Shown here: positions 26,666-33,957 of the stretch, piece after piece | Numbering within the stretch: the stretch's first letter is position 1 | Layout of the letters: every line of letters starts with the position of its first letter | DNA from: Chitinophaga agrisoli | GTDB taxonomy: Bacteria > Bacteroidota > Bacteroidia > Chitinophagales > Chitinophagaceae | Length of the DNA: 64,000 nucleotides | Reading direction: 5' to 3' | Assembly: GCF_008386695.1 (NCBI RefSeq) | Contig: NZ_VUOC01000004.1 | Span: 2,110,327-2,174,326, forward strand | Program-made: the position numbers and the translations under genes | Notes under the pieces: model-generated | The model's input: the letters and a program-made list of their open reading frames with translations, nothing else | Told to the model about the DNA's origin: nothing | Database searches by the model: none

Positions 26666-27250
26666 ATGAAACTGGAAGAATTATTAGCACAAAGAAGCGG
26701 TGATGCATGTGAACTATGCCAAGATACCAGCTCCCTGAAAACATATGAAGTGCCTCCTGGGAAAGGCAATGACCCGGATATGTATATGCTGCTCTGTGAT
26801 ACCTGTCTCACACAGGTAGAAAAAAGAGCAGAATTAAACAGCAATCATTGGAAATGTCTTTCCAAGTCCATGTGGAGTGAAGTACCGGCAGTGCAAGTTG
26901 TCTCCTGGCGTATACTCAATCGTTTAAGAAACGAAAGCTGGGCCGCGGAAAGCCTGGAGATGCTGTACCTTTCCGATGAAATACTTACCTGGGCTAAAGC
27001 CACCGGCGATCATGAAAATGACGCCACCGTAGACCTGCAAAGGGATTGCAATGGCCAGATCCTCCAGCATGGGGATACCGTTGTGCTTACTAAATCCCTG
27101 GACGTCAAAGGCAGCACGCTTAATGCAAAAATGGGCACCGTTGTAAAAAACATCCGGCTGGTAGAAGACAATACCGCTCAAATTGAAGGTAGGATCGAAG
27201 GACAGATGATCGTTATTCTCACTAAATTTGTAAGAAAGCAAAATAGCTAA
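26666..27250 (+). CDS. PhnA-domain protein
   Basis: A 194-residue protein. The N-terminal half holds a zinc-binding-like CELCQ...CDTC pair and the motif NHWKCLSKSMWSEVPAVQVVSWRILNRL; the C-terminal half has NGQILQHGDTVVLTKSLDVKGSTLNAKMGTVVKNIRL and IEGRIEGQMIVILTKFVRK, the PhnA (YjdM) domain. Despite its name PhnA is not needed for phosphonate use and its role is unknown. The start at 26666 (MKLEELLAQRSG) is preferred over 26639, which lies close to a TAACTTCG promoter-like box at 26632-26639. A strong terminator follows. Confidence 0.85.
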   Translation: MKLEELLAQRSGDACELCQDTSSLKTYEVPPGKGNDPDMYMLLCDTCLTQVEKRAELNSNHWKCLSKSMWSEVPAVQVVSWRILNRLRNESWAAESLEMLYLSDEILTWAKATGDHENDATVDLQRDCNGQILQHGDTVVLTKSLDVKGSTLNAKMGTVVKNIRLVEDNTAQIEGRIEGQMIVILTKFVRKQNS

Positions 27251-27285
27251 GCAGGCACTGTTTTGACTACTTATTTAAAGAATAA

Positions 27286-27316
27286 AAAAAGTGCGGTAAA
27301 GGCCGCACTTTTTGTT
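27286..27316. terminator. Bidirectional terminator between phnA-like gene and spt
   Basis: A perfect 11-bp stem AAAAAGTGCGG / CCGCACTTTTT with loop TAAAGG, T-rich on both strands. It serves the PhnA gene on the plus strand and the convergent spt gene on the minus strand. Confidence 0.85.
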
Positions 27317-27373
27317 TACCTACTTATATTCTTTATTTAATGTAAAAAATGTTGTACTGTTTTAATATATAAC

Positions 27374-28615
27374 CTATACAAGCGGAATTTCAGCAACATT
27401 ATATTTCATACTATCTAATTTTTGTTTTGCGTCACTAAATGCATTTAAGGTAATCGTGATATCATCATAGGTATGCGCTGCCGTAGGTATGAGTCTGTAG
27501 ATGATCTGCCCACGGGGTATTACCGGGTACACTACGATTGAGCAAAAAATATTATAGTACTCCCTCAGATCCAGGCACATGGCAGTAGCTTCGGGAATAT
27601 CCCCTTTCAGGTAAATGGGTGTTACCGGGGAATTGGTACTACCAACATCAAATCCCCTTTCTATTAGCCCATGTTGGAGCCTCGCTACGTTTTCCCACAA
27701 CTTCTCTTTTAATACAGGCTGCGTCCGCAACAGCTCCAGCCGCTTGATGTTGCCAATTACAATGGGCAAAGGAAGGGATTTCGCAAATATCTGTGAGCGC
27801 ATATTGTATCGCAAGAAGTTGATAATTTCCTTTTCCCCGGACATAAAAGCGCCAATGGAGGCCATCGATTTTGCAAAGGTGGAAAAATAGAGATCTATCT
27901 GATCCTGTATCCCTTGTTCTTCTCCTGTTCCAGCACCCGTTTTACCCATCGTTCCAAAGCCGTGAGCATCATCGACCAATAAACGGAATTCGTATTGCGG
28001 CTTAAGTGCTGCAATTTCCTTTAACTTACCCTGGTCGCCTGCCATTCCGAAAACTCCCTCTGTTATTAACAAGAGCCCACCGCCTGTTTTTTGAGCCATT
28101 TCCCTGGCACGGCGTAGCTGCTTTTCACAATCAGCAATATCGTTGTGTTTAAAAACATACCGGTAGCCTGGATGCAGCCTTAGCCCATCTATAATGCAGG
28201 CATGGCATTCAGCATCGTAGATGATAATATCGCGGCGATTACAAAGTGCGTCAATTGCACTTAGAATACCTTGATAACCGTAGTTCAATAATATAGTAGC
28301 GTCTTTTTTTATAAAGGCAGACAGCTCATTTTCCAAATGTTCATGATAGGTGGTATTGCCGCTCATCATACGTGCGCCCATTGGGGAAGCTAAACCAAAT
28401 TCTTTTGCCGCTGCGGCATCGGCTTCTCTTACCTGTGGATGATTTGCCAGGCCCAGGTAATTATTCAGGCTCCAAACAATTTTTTCCTTACCACGGAATT
28501 TCATTCGTGCGCCAATTTCACCCTCGAGTTTAGGGAATGAAAAATAACCATGAGCCCGCGCTGCATGTTCTCCAATAGGGCCGCGATCTCTTCGTAGTTT
28601 TTCGAAAATATCCAT
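27374..28615 (-). CDS. spt: Serine palmitoyltransferase (alpha-oxoamine synthase family)
   Basis: A 413-residue PLP enzyme that condenses an amino acid with an acyl-CoA to a 3-keto base, the first step of bacterial sphingolipid synthesis. The sequence follows the Bacteroidetes SPT pattern: SLNNYLGLANHP, SPMGARMMSGNTTYHEHLE, YDAECHACIIDGLRLH (PLP-stacking His), TEGVFGMAGDQGKL, LLVDDAHGFGTMGKTGAGT (Asp and His contacting PLP) and STFAKSMASIGAF (Schiff-base Lys). Related Bacteroidetes enzymes use cysteate to make sulfonolipids, so the amino acid used is not certain. The gene has a 296-bp upstream gap with its own promoter region and is probably core rather than part of the methyltransferase cassettes. 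Confidence 0.85.
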   Translation of the reverse strand: MDIFEKLRRDRGPIGEHAARAHGYFSFPKLEGEIGARMKFRGKEKIVWSLNNYLGLANHPQVREADAAAAKEFGLASPMGARMMSGNTTYHEHLENELSAFIKKDATILLNYGYQGILSAIDALCNRRDIIIYDAECHACIIDGLRLHPGYRYVFKHNDIADCEKQLRRAREMAQKTGGGLLLITEGVFGMAGDQGKLKEIAALKPQYEFRLLVDDAHGFGTMGKTGAGTGEEQGIQDQIDLYFSTFAKSMASIGAFMSGEKEIINFLRYNMRSQIFAKSLPLPIVIGNIKRLELLRTQPVLKEKLWENVARLQHGLIERGFDVGSTNSPVTPIYLKGDIPEATAMCLDLREYYNIFCSIVVYPVIPRGQIIYRLIPTAAHTYDDITITLNAFSDAKQKLDSMKYNVAEIPLV

Positions 28616-28722
28616 TTTTACAATTTCTGTTAACTAAATATTATTTACACTATAATTGAACAATTATTCTATATTATAAATATTGAACAGTTGCTTTGTT
28701 ACAAATAAATCGTAATAAGATT

Positions 28723-28744
28723 AAGGAGCACAAGCGTGCTCCTT
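28723..28744. terminator. Hairpin between spt and the DUF983 operon
   Basis: A perfect 9-bp stem AAGGAGCAC / GTGCTCCTT with loop AAGC, followed on the minus strand by a T-rich TTAATCTTATT. It probably ends the methyltransferase 3 operon upstream of spt. The rest of 28616-28911 is AT-rich, presumably the spt promoter region; nothing else was recognised. Confidence 0.5.
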
Positions 28745-28911
28745 CTCTTGACATTCAAATTGGACATAACTGCGGTGTGGCCACCACGTTATCTCTCTTT
28801 TGTTTAATTTTCGGATATGCGATACTTACTGTCTAAAAGGGTTGGTTTTTGATCTATTAAAATGGATAGCAATTCATCTGCTTACCTGATTTTTTCCTGC
28901 AGTATATACGT

Positions 28912-29352
28912 CTATAATGATTTTATGTTTTCAACCTGTTTGGTTTTCTGTTGCCTTTCAATAGTTTCGGCCTCCGGGTCATGGTAAACATAAAAGTTAA
29001 TATATACTGTCCGGGATAAACGCATCAGCGCGGGCATAAATAGTGTGAGTATTATTCCATTAACAATAAGCCAGTGATACACACTATTATCTCTCCATGT
29101 TATACCAAAGATCAACCAGTACCAGGTTAAATTAAATATGGAGAAAAGCACAGCCAATACATAACTAACATATCCTGTTCCGTACCAAAATCCGATCTCC
29201 AATTCTGTTGGCTGTCCACAAACGGGGCATTCGTCGTGCATATCAAGGACTTTCTTTAGCTGGTAGGGATTACTGGTTTTAAATAGTTTACCCTTTCTGC
29301 ACCGGGGACATTTATTCTTCAAAATGCTGGTGATAAAATTTGATTTCTTCAT
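28912..29352 (-). CDS. DUF983 family membrane protein
   Basis: A 146-residue protein with two cysteine pairs (CPRCRKGKLF near residue 15 and CPVCG near 43) that look zinc-binding, then two or three hydrophobic helices (YVSYVLAVLFSIFNLTWYWLIFG and LIVNGIILTLFMPALMRL). This is the DUF983 layout; function unknown. It lies 15 bp after the 89-residue gene and is the last gene of operon 2, in the position DUF1275 holds in operon 1. Confidence 0.85.
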   Translation of the reverse strand: MKKSNFITSILKNKCPRCRKGKLFKTSNPYQLKKVLDMHDECPVCGQPTELEIGFWYGTGYVSYVLAVLFSIFNLTWYWLIFGITWRDNSVYHWLIVNGIILTLFMPALMRLSRTVYINFYVYHDPEAETIERQQKTKQVENIKSL

Positions 29353-29367
29353 TAGGATATTTTTATT

Positions 29368-29637
29368 CTAATCCTTAATTATGTTCTTAACTGATAATTT
29401 CCCTATGATGGTCAATGCAAACCGGTAGCAGTTCCACTGTCTATAGCTACATTCAAGGGCATATAAATCTTGTATGGCAAAGCCTAATTTGTCCATACAT
29501 CGTTGTATGATGAATCCATTCTTTTTTCTTTCCTCCATTTTTGCAACCGCTAGTTGAATGATCTTTTCCACTTCCTTATCGTCTTTTGCTACCTCGATTT
29601 GTTCAATGATTGTATCCACGTACTCATCAATGGTCAT
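29368..29637 (-). CDS. Uncharacterised 89-residue protein, partner of methyltransferase 3
   Basis: A paralogue of the 87-residue protein at 24059-24322. It has an acidic helical N-terminus (TIDEYVDTIIEQIEVAKDDKEVEKII) and the shared C-terminal RQWNCYRFALTIIGKL. It sits 17 bp after methyltransferase 3 and 15 bp before DUF983, so it is almost surely co-expressed with them. No known family recognised; the shared QW-S/N-C motif suggests a specific contact or modification site. Confidence 0.6.
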   Translation of the reverse strand: MTIDEYVDTIIEQIEVAKDDKEVEKIIQLAVAKMEERKKNGFIIQRCMDKLGFAIQDLYALECSYRQWNCYRFALTIIGKLSVKNIIKD

Positions 29638-29654
29638 ATCCTGGTTAATTTAAA

Positions 29655-30251
29655 TCATTTCTTTATCCATGTTTTTAACAGAAAATCTAATGAGATATCC
29701 ACTAGTTGGTAGCTGGGAGGGATTTCATCTTCCAGGCTATGGAAAGTCGCCAATCTTGTTCCACTGGGTTTCGCATCCAGTTCTTTGAACAAGTAACGGG
29801 AATAATAAGTATACAAACTGGTGGAATACTCGATCTGCCGATCTATCCTGCCGTGACTATCCAGATTTTCAAAAAAAGCATTGTAGAAATAAAAGTGGTC
29901 ATACTCTGCCAAGTCGATTTGTGTAAAGTTACCCTGAATGAAGTCAGCGTTATTAGTTTTAGTATACTCTTTAGCTGCCAGGGCATAGTGATGCAATTCA
30001 CTTCTTTGTTCCACCCCATAGAAAAAAGCATCAGGGAAGCAATGTCCCCCAATAAGGCAAAACTTCCCAACACCACTCCCAATATCCAGGATCTTTTTAC
30101 CAGGATCTTTTGCTAAAAACTGAGCGGCTTTCTTAGCCACTCCCATTGGGGTCCAATGCCGTTTTGACAGTAGTTGTATCCTTTCGGGATACAACCAGTC
30201 AAACGCAGCATCTGTCATGTACCAGGTAGGTTTAAGTAAAGCTTTGGCCAT
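29655..30251 (-). CDS. Small class I SAM methyltransferase, paralogue 3
   Basis: A 198-residue protein very close to paralogue 1: TDAAFDWLYPERIQLL, HWTPMGVAKKAAQFL, KKILDIGSGVGKFCLIGGH, GVEQRSEL, NADFIQGNFTQIDLAEYDHF and FYNAFFENLDSHGRID are nearly the same. The start at 30251 (MAKALLKPTWY) fits the length of paralogue 1; an ATG at 30263 lies in the same frame. It opens an operon with the 89-residue gene and DUF983, divergent from Crp/Fnr paralogue 2, behind the duplicated promoter. No H-like gene precedes it; a 13-codon ORF stands in that place. Confidence 0.75.
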   Translation of the reverse strand: MAKALLKPTWYMTDAAFDWLYPERIQLLSKRHWTPMGVAKKAAQFLAKDPGKKILDIGSGVGKFCLIGGHCFPDAFFYGVEQRSELHHYALAAKEYTKTNNADFIQGNFTQIDLAEYDHFYFYNAFFENLDSHGRIDRQIEYSTSLYTYYSRYLFKELDAKPSGTRLATFHSLEDEIPPSYQLVDISLDFLLKTWIKK

Positions 30252-30259
30252 TATAGATA

Positions 30260-30301
30260 TCAATTAGCACCTTGGGGACGAGAAATTGTTGATATTTTCA
30301 T
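30260..30301 (-). other. 13-codon leader ORF or remnant of an H-like gene start
   Basis: ATG directly downstream of the -7 box encodes MKISTISRPQGAN and stops 8 bp before methyltransferase 3. The matching place before the H-like gene at 23008 reads MKISTTSRSR. Either both are conserved untranslated leader sequence, or this is what is left after deletion of an H-like gene. Confidence 0.45.
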
Positions 30302-30381
30302 ATTGCAAAGGTACCTTTGAGAGTGTCTGGTTTAACTGATACTTTTCAGTTTAAAAATTGCAAAAAATCACTTTTTATCAA
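30288..30381 (-). promoter_or_regulatory. Promoter/operator of methyltransferase operon 2, shared with Crp2
   Basis: The perfect inverted repeat AACTGA-N6-TCAGTT lies at 30334-30351, 20 bp from the minus-strand -7 box TACCTTTG (complement of 30306-30313), the same geometry as operon 1. CAAAGGTACCTTTG at 30306-30319 is itself palindromic, so it offers a -7 box in both directions; the plus-strand one could serve the divergent Crp/Fnr gene. The N6 spacing fits Crp/Fnr binding and suggests autoregulation. Confidence 0.7.
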
Positions 30382-30392
30382 TTTGATCAATT

Positions 30393-31103
30393 ATGAGCTT
30401 AGCTGGCCTGTTTCCTATTGATAAATGGAACTTCAAATCACAATCTATTTTAAACAATTTGCCGGAGGATGAATATGGCTACCTCTGCTCTAATATGTTA
30501 GAACATAGGTATAATAAAGGAGAAGTAATATTCAGGGAGGGCGCCGTTGCTTCCGGTATCTTCTTTATTAAAAAAGGGAAGGTGAAAAAGTACCAGGTTG
30601 ACCGTACTGGCAGTGAGCAAATTATATATGTTGCCAATTCCGGGGAATTAATAGGATATCATGCTATATTGGCAGAGGAACGTTACCCAGACTCTGCAGC
30701 TACTTTGGAAGACTGTACCATTGCATTCATCTCCAAAGAGGATTTTTTAAGCGCTCTGGAAAAATCTACGGTTCTTCCACGCAGGTTACTTAAAACGTTA
30801 AGCCATGAATTCGCAGTATTAATAAATAGCATCTCTATTGTTACTCAGCGTTCAGTGAAGGAGAGATTGGCGATCACATTGATTGTATTACGGGAAAAAT
30901 TTAAAGAAGGGATAACAGCCGGAGGGGAAATTATGATCAATGTTTCCCGAAGTGATTTGGCGAATATGGTGGGAACCGGTGAAGAGAACATAGCCAGATT
31001 TTTAACAGAGTTTAAGCTCTCAGGCATAATAAGTACCCACGGAAGGAAAATTTGCATTACTGATGTGAAAAAATTAATTGGGATATCTGGTTGTGGCACA
31101 TAG
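30393..31103 (+). CDS. Crp/Fnr-family regulator, paralogue 2
   Basis: A 236-residue paralogue of the regulator at 25146-25853, with the same opening (LFPIDKWNFKSQSILNNLPEDEY), beta-roll (VIFREGAVASGIFFIKKGKVKKYQVDRTGSEQIIYVANSGELIGYHAILAEERYPDSAA) and winged helix (VSRSDLANMVGTGEENIARFLTEFKLSGII). The recognition helix starts GEEN rather than AREN of paralogue 1, so DNA preference may differ. No Fnr cysteine cluster. It is divergent from methyltransferase 3, with the AACTGA-N6-TCAGTT repeat between them, and is the natural candidate to bind it. Ligand unknown. Confidence 0.88.
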   Translation: MSLAGLFPIDKWNFKSQSILNNLPEDEYGYLCSNMLEHRYNKGEVIFREGAVASGIFFIKKGKVKKYQVDRTGSEQIIYVANSGELIGYHAILAEERYPDSAATLEDCTIAFISKEDFLSALEKSTVLPRRLLKTLSHEFAVLINSISIVTQRSVKERLAITLIVLREKFKEGITAGGEIMINVSRSDLANMVGTGEENIARFLTEFKLSGIISTHGRKICITDVKKLIGISGCGT

Positions 31104-31202
31104 GAACAACTACATGCATAATGGCCTGGTCAACCATGTTGCAAATTGTTCGCAAATTTTAAAGGATTCCAACCTTCAACCGGCTGAAACCCATTACCAC
31201 CA

Positions 31203-31277
31203 GGTGACCCTGTAGGGACTCAAACCCTAGACCCGCTGATTAAGAGTCAGCTGTCCTGGTAAGTGAGCTACCTTTTC
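31203..31277 (-). pseudogene. Degenerate tRNA-Lys(CUU)-like sequence
   Basis: On the minus strand there is a perfect 5-bp anticodon stem GCTGA/TCAGC around loop CTCTTAA (anticodon CUU, Lys) and a good T-arm TAGGG-TTTGAGT-CCCTA. The D-loop has lost the usual GG (ACTTACCA), one D-stem pair is broken, and the acceptor strands GAAAAGG and CAGGGTC do not pair. It is therefore probably a tRNA remnant rather than a working tRNA, at the right edge of the AT-rich region. Confidence 0.55.
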
Positions 31278-31305
31278 CTGCCGGGCGGAAAGGGGTTAAG
31301 CTAAA

Positions 31306-31339
31306 AATAAAGCCGGCTCAGGTTTGAGCTGGCTTTATT
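31306..31339 (-). terminator. Terminator of the small gene at 31346
   Basis: A 15-bp stem AATAAAGCCGGCTCA / TGAGCTGGCTTTATT (one G-T pair) with loop GGTT, followed on the minus strand by ATTTTTAG. Confidence 0.8.
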
Positions 31340-31345
31340 AATAAT

Positions 31346-31645
31346 TTACTTCACCCGCAGCTTCTCCAGCATCCCGGCTGTTAACGGATCAGACGAAGCG
31401 CCATACCCGGTAACCAATATCCCTTTAACTCCTTTGGGTGATGAGATCGCATATACCGCTGCCTCATCCGCAGGATCAGTATTGCCTTCGTAGCGGTATA
31501 CATCATCTATGGCAAAATCGTCCAGATGCAGGCGTTCGCTGTCACATACCACGTAATTGTCTTCGATGTTAAAGTCGAGGGTGTAGCCCTGTTGGCGTAA
31601 GGCATTGATGGCATTGGAGACGGTATCGTAGTGTATCTTGCTCAT
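31346..31645 (-). CDS. Small protein of the family mislabelled 'phosphoribosylpyrophosphate synthetase'
   Basis: A 99-residue protein: HYDTVSNAINALRQQGYTLDFNI, then LHLDDFAIDDVYRYEGNTDPADEAAVYAISSPKGVKGILVTGYG. This matches a widespread Bacteroidetes family of about 100 residues, often annotated as phosphoribosylpyrophosphate synthetase although far too short to be that enzyme and lacking its PRPP motif. Real function unknown. The start at 31645 (MSKIHYDT) is chosen because the longer in-frame version (from 31738) adds 31 atypical residues and would overlap the next gene's stop. Confidence 0.75.
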   Translation of the reverse strand: MSKIHYDTVSNAINALRQQGYTLDFNIEDNYVVCDSERLHLDDFAIDDVYRYEGNTDPADEAAVYAISSPKGVKGILVTGYGASSDPLTAGMLEKLRVK

Positions 31646-31737
31646 TTTGGATCTTTTGAAGGCTAAAAGTACAATTCTATTTAACAAAAACAGCCGCCCC
31701 TCCCGGAGCGGCTGCCTTACCATATTCCAATCCACCA

Positions 31738-33870
31738 CTAATGCACAACCACTAACTGCTGCGTCACACTCTCACCTCCTTTATTCACCCGCAGAAAATA
31801 CATCCCTGCCGGCAATTCACTCACCGGTAAACTCGCCTGTCCATTTTCAATACTGATCACCTGCCGCCCTACCGGTGTGCCATTAGCGGTAAGCACCGTC
31901 ACAAAGCCCGTTCCCTTCCAGCCATTCCGGAACTTAATGACCGCTGTATTATTAGCCGGCTGCGGATATACCTGTATCAAACCAGAGAGCGCCCCTTTCT
32001 TACCGGACAGCGTTCTGTCTGTAAGCGCCGGTACGGCAGCGGCCTTCAGCGGGCTCGCCACCGTAATTGTATCGCTGATGATAATATCATCAAAATAAGT
32101 TTTAAAATTACCTGTCTCAGCGCCATGATCATAGGCGATCATGATCCGGTCAATGGTCTTTCCATTTAACCAGTTGCCGATGTTGCAGAAGATCTTATTC
32201 CAGGTATTTACCGTGCCATGCCCGGCGCCGGGATGCATAGAAGCGCCATTCTGGTCAGTGGCGCCTATATCGCGCAGCGTAGTGCCGTCTGTCATCACCA
32301 GGTCTACCGTTACATAACGGGACAGGCTATTGGTGGGGAAGGTCCAGAAGCTCAGCTTCGTGGATGCGTTCACCGGTATGTCCACATCAAAAGCCCTGAA
32401 ATAATAATAAGAGCCACCGCTGGCTGCGTTATCGGTACCGCTTACACGTATGGATGAAGGGCCGGTATGACTGGTCTCGCCGCTAACAATACCGCATAAA
32501 GGAGCGGATACATTGCGGGGCACAGAGCTGGGGTCTGCGCTGTTGGTCCAGTTAAGCACGGCGTCATATCCCGTTTCTACGCTGGTACGGAACCACAGCG
32601 GCGCTACGGAATACGGGATAGTTACGTTAGTGGTAAGGGGCTGCGTACCTTTCAGCACCTGTGTGGCGCGGCCGGCCAGGCGGAGGTAAAAGTCGGACCC
32701 AATATAGGTACCGTCTGCGCTGCTGGTCAGGAAATATTGATTATTGGGCACGGCAAAATAGCTATCCGCCATCTTCATGATATTGGTACCTTCATCATAT
32801 TCGTCAAACATGGCAATATAGGCCGTATTAAGCCCCAGGTTCTTGATATTATACAGCTGCCGCCAAAAGAACTCCCCCTTATTACGGGAAATTTCATTCA
32901 CCGGTCCGCCGTTCCAGTTGCTCCAGGCAAAACCGGAGAAGATCACCGGCTGGTAATCAATGTTATGGGTGTTACAATAAGCCAGATCCGGCACGATCAG
33001 GTTGTTCTTAAAATTATCCGCGCCGGCAATACTGTTGAAACGGCCCACCGTCCAGGGCGAGATCATATCAAACGCATCAAATACTGCACTGTAGCCAGCA
33101 TACGTATCATTAACGCCCGTACGCCAGTAAGTGGGCACGCCTCCAATTACATAATAACCTTTCGCTTTCAACCAGTTGATAATGGCCAGGCTATTGGCCG
33201 GCGCATTCGGGCGGCCGGTTAGTCCAAAGCCCCAGATACAGATCACCGGTTTGCCATCCTGGTGGGCGTAATACGGAGAGCTTACCACATTCAGATCATT
33301 TTCGATATGTGTCCAGTCGCTCTTGAAATAGGCGGTATCATCGGCGCTCATGTCGTACATGATGTAGAAGATCCGCTGGTATTTCTCCGCTGCGCGGCGC
33401 ATACGTTTGGCGATGCTGTCGCGATTGGTGCGGAAAACCCCGTCGCGGGTCTCACCCAGGAAACGTTGCAGGGCCGCCCCGTCAATGCCGTTATCCTGCA
33501 TCCATTTAAAATGCAGGTCTATCACGTCATAATACCAGGAGGAGAACAGTTTAGCCGGCTGACCGTTATTCAGGTTACCCAGGGAAGTTTGAAACAGCTG
33601 ACCGGAGCCATATTCCGTTACATCCGGGTAGGCCTCAAAAGTGATAGCCCCGGGCGCAGGCACACCGTTATTGGATTGGTATTGCCCGGCAGACCAGTGC
33701 CGCCAGCGGGCCACCGGCGATCCGTCGCCAAAGGCATTGAACCAGGCCTGGTAGCCGCAAATGGTTTTGCCTACCACTGCCTGGGCCGCAGGGGCCACCT
33801 GTGCCAGGGCGATGCAGGAGCTGCATAAAGGAGTTGCGATGAGCAGCAATTGTAGCAGTTTTTTCATCAT
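31738..33870 (-). CDS. Secreted GH99/GH71-like glycoside hydrolase with T9SS sorting domain
   Basis: A 710-residue secreted protein: signal peptide (to about 24), then a catalytic-type domain beginning KTICGYQAWFNAFGDGSP, with SSWYYDVIDLHFKWMQDNGIDGAALQRFLGE and FYIMYDMSADD, as in GH99/GH71-like proteins (endo-mannosidase or endo-1,3-glucanase relatives). A middle beta-sandwich (about 470-620) looks carbohydrate-binding. The last ~75 residues (QVYPQPANNTAVIKF to ESVTQQLVVVH) are a type A T9SS sorting domain, so it is exported by the type IX system; PorP/SprF-type genes lie at the window end. Substrate inferred only as an alpha-glycan. Confidence 0.8.
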   Translation of the reverse strand: MMKKLLQLLLIATPLCSSCIALAQVAPAAQAVVGKTICGYQAWFNAFGDGSPVARWRHWSAGQYQSNNGVPAPGAITFEAYPDVTEYGSGQLFQTSLGNLNNGQPAKLFSSWYYDVIDLHFKWMQDNGIDGAALQRFLGETRDGVFRTNRDSIAKRMRRAAEKYQRIFYIMYDMSADDTAYFKSDWTHIENDLNVVSSPYYAHQDGKPVICIWGFGLTGRPNAPANSLAIINWLKAKGYYVIGGVPTYWRTGVNDTYAGYSAVFDAFDMISPWTVGRFNSIAGADNFKNNLIVPDLAYCNTHNIDYQPVIFSGFAWSNWNGGPVNEISRNKGEFFWRQLYNIKNLGLNTAYIAMFDEYDEGTNIMKMADSYFAVPNNQYFLTSSADGTYIGSDFYLRLAGRATQVLKGTQPLTTNVTIPYSVAPLWFRTSVETGYDAVLNWTNSADPSSVPRNVSAPLCGIVSGETSHTGPSSIRVSGTDNAASGGSYYYFRAFDVDIPVNASTKLSFWTFPTNSLSRYVTVDLVMTDGTTLRDIGATDQNGASMHPGAGHGTVNTWNKIFCNIGNWLNGKTIDRIMIAYDHGAETGNFKTYFDDIIISDTITVASPLKAAAVPALTDRTLSGKKGALSGLIQVYPQPANNTAVIKFRNGWKGTGFVTVLTANGTPVGRQVISIENGQASLPVSELPAGMYFLRVNKGGESVTQQLVVVH

Positions 33871-33957
33871 ACACGTGGAATTTTAGTTCGCTACAAAGTA
33901 ATAGGGCAACCCTTAATAAAAGGATTAATAATCCACTTAATTAGGCACTAATTTCCA

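Noticed and set aside
26666-27250. Phosphonate-degradation gene
   Set aside because: PhnA is not required for phosphonate use and no phn genes are nearby; only the domain name was kept.
31203-31277. Functional tRNA-Lys gene
   Set aside because: The acceptor strands do not pair and the D-loop GG is missing, so it was listed as a remnant instead.
31346-31645. Phosphoribosylpyrophosphate synthetase
   Set aside because: At 99 residues it is a third of the enzyme's length and has no PRPP-binding loop; the name is a common misannotation of this small family.
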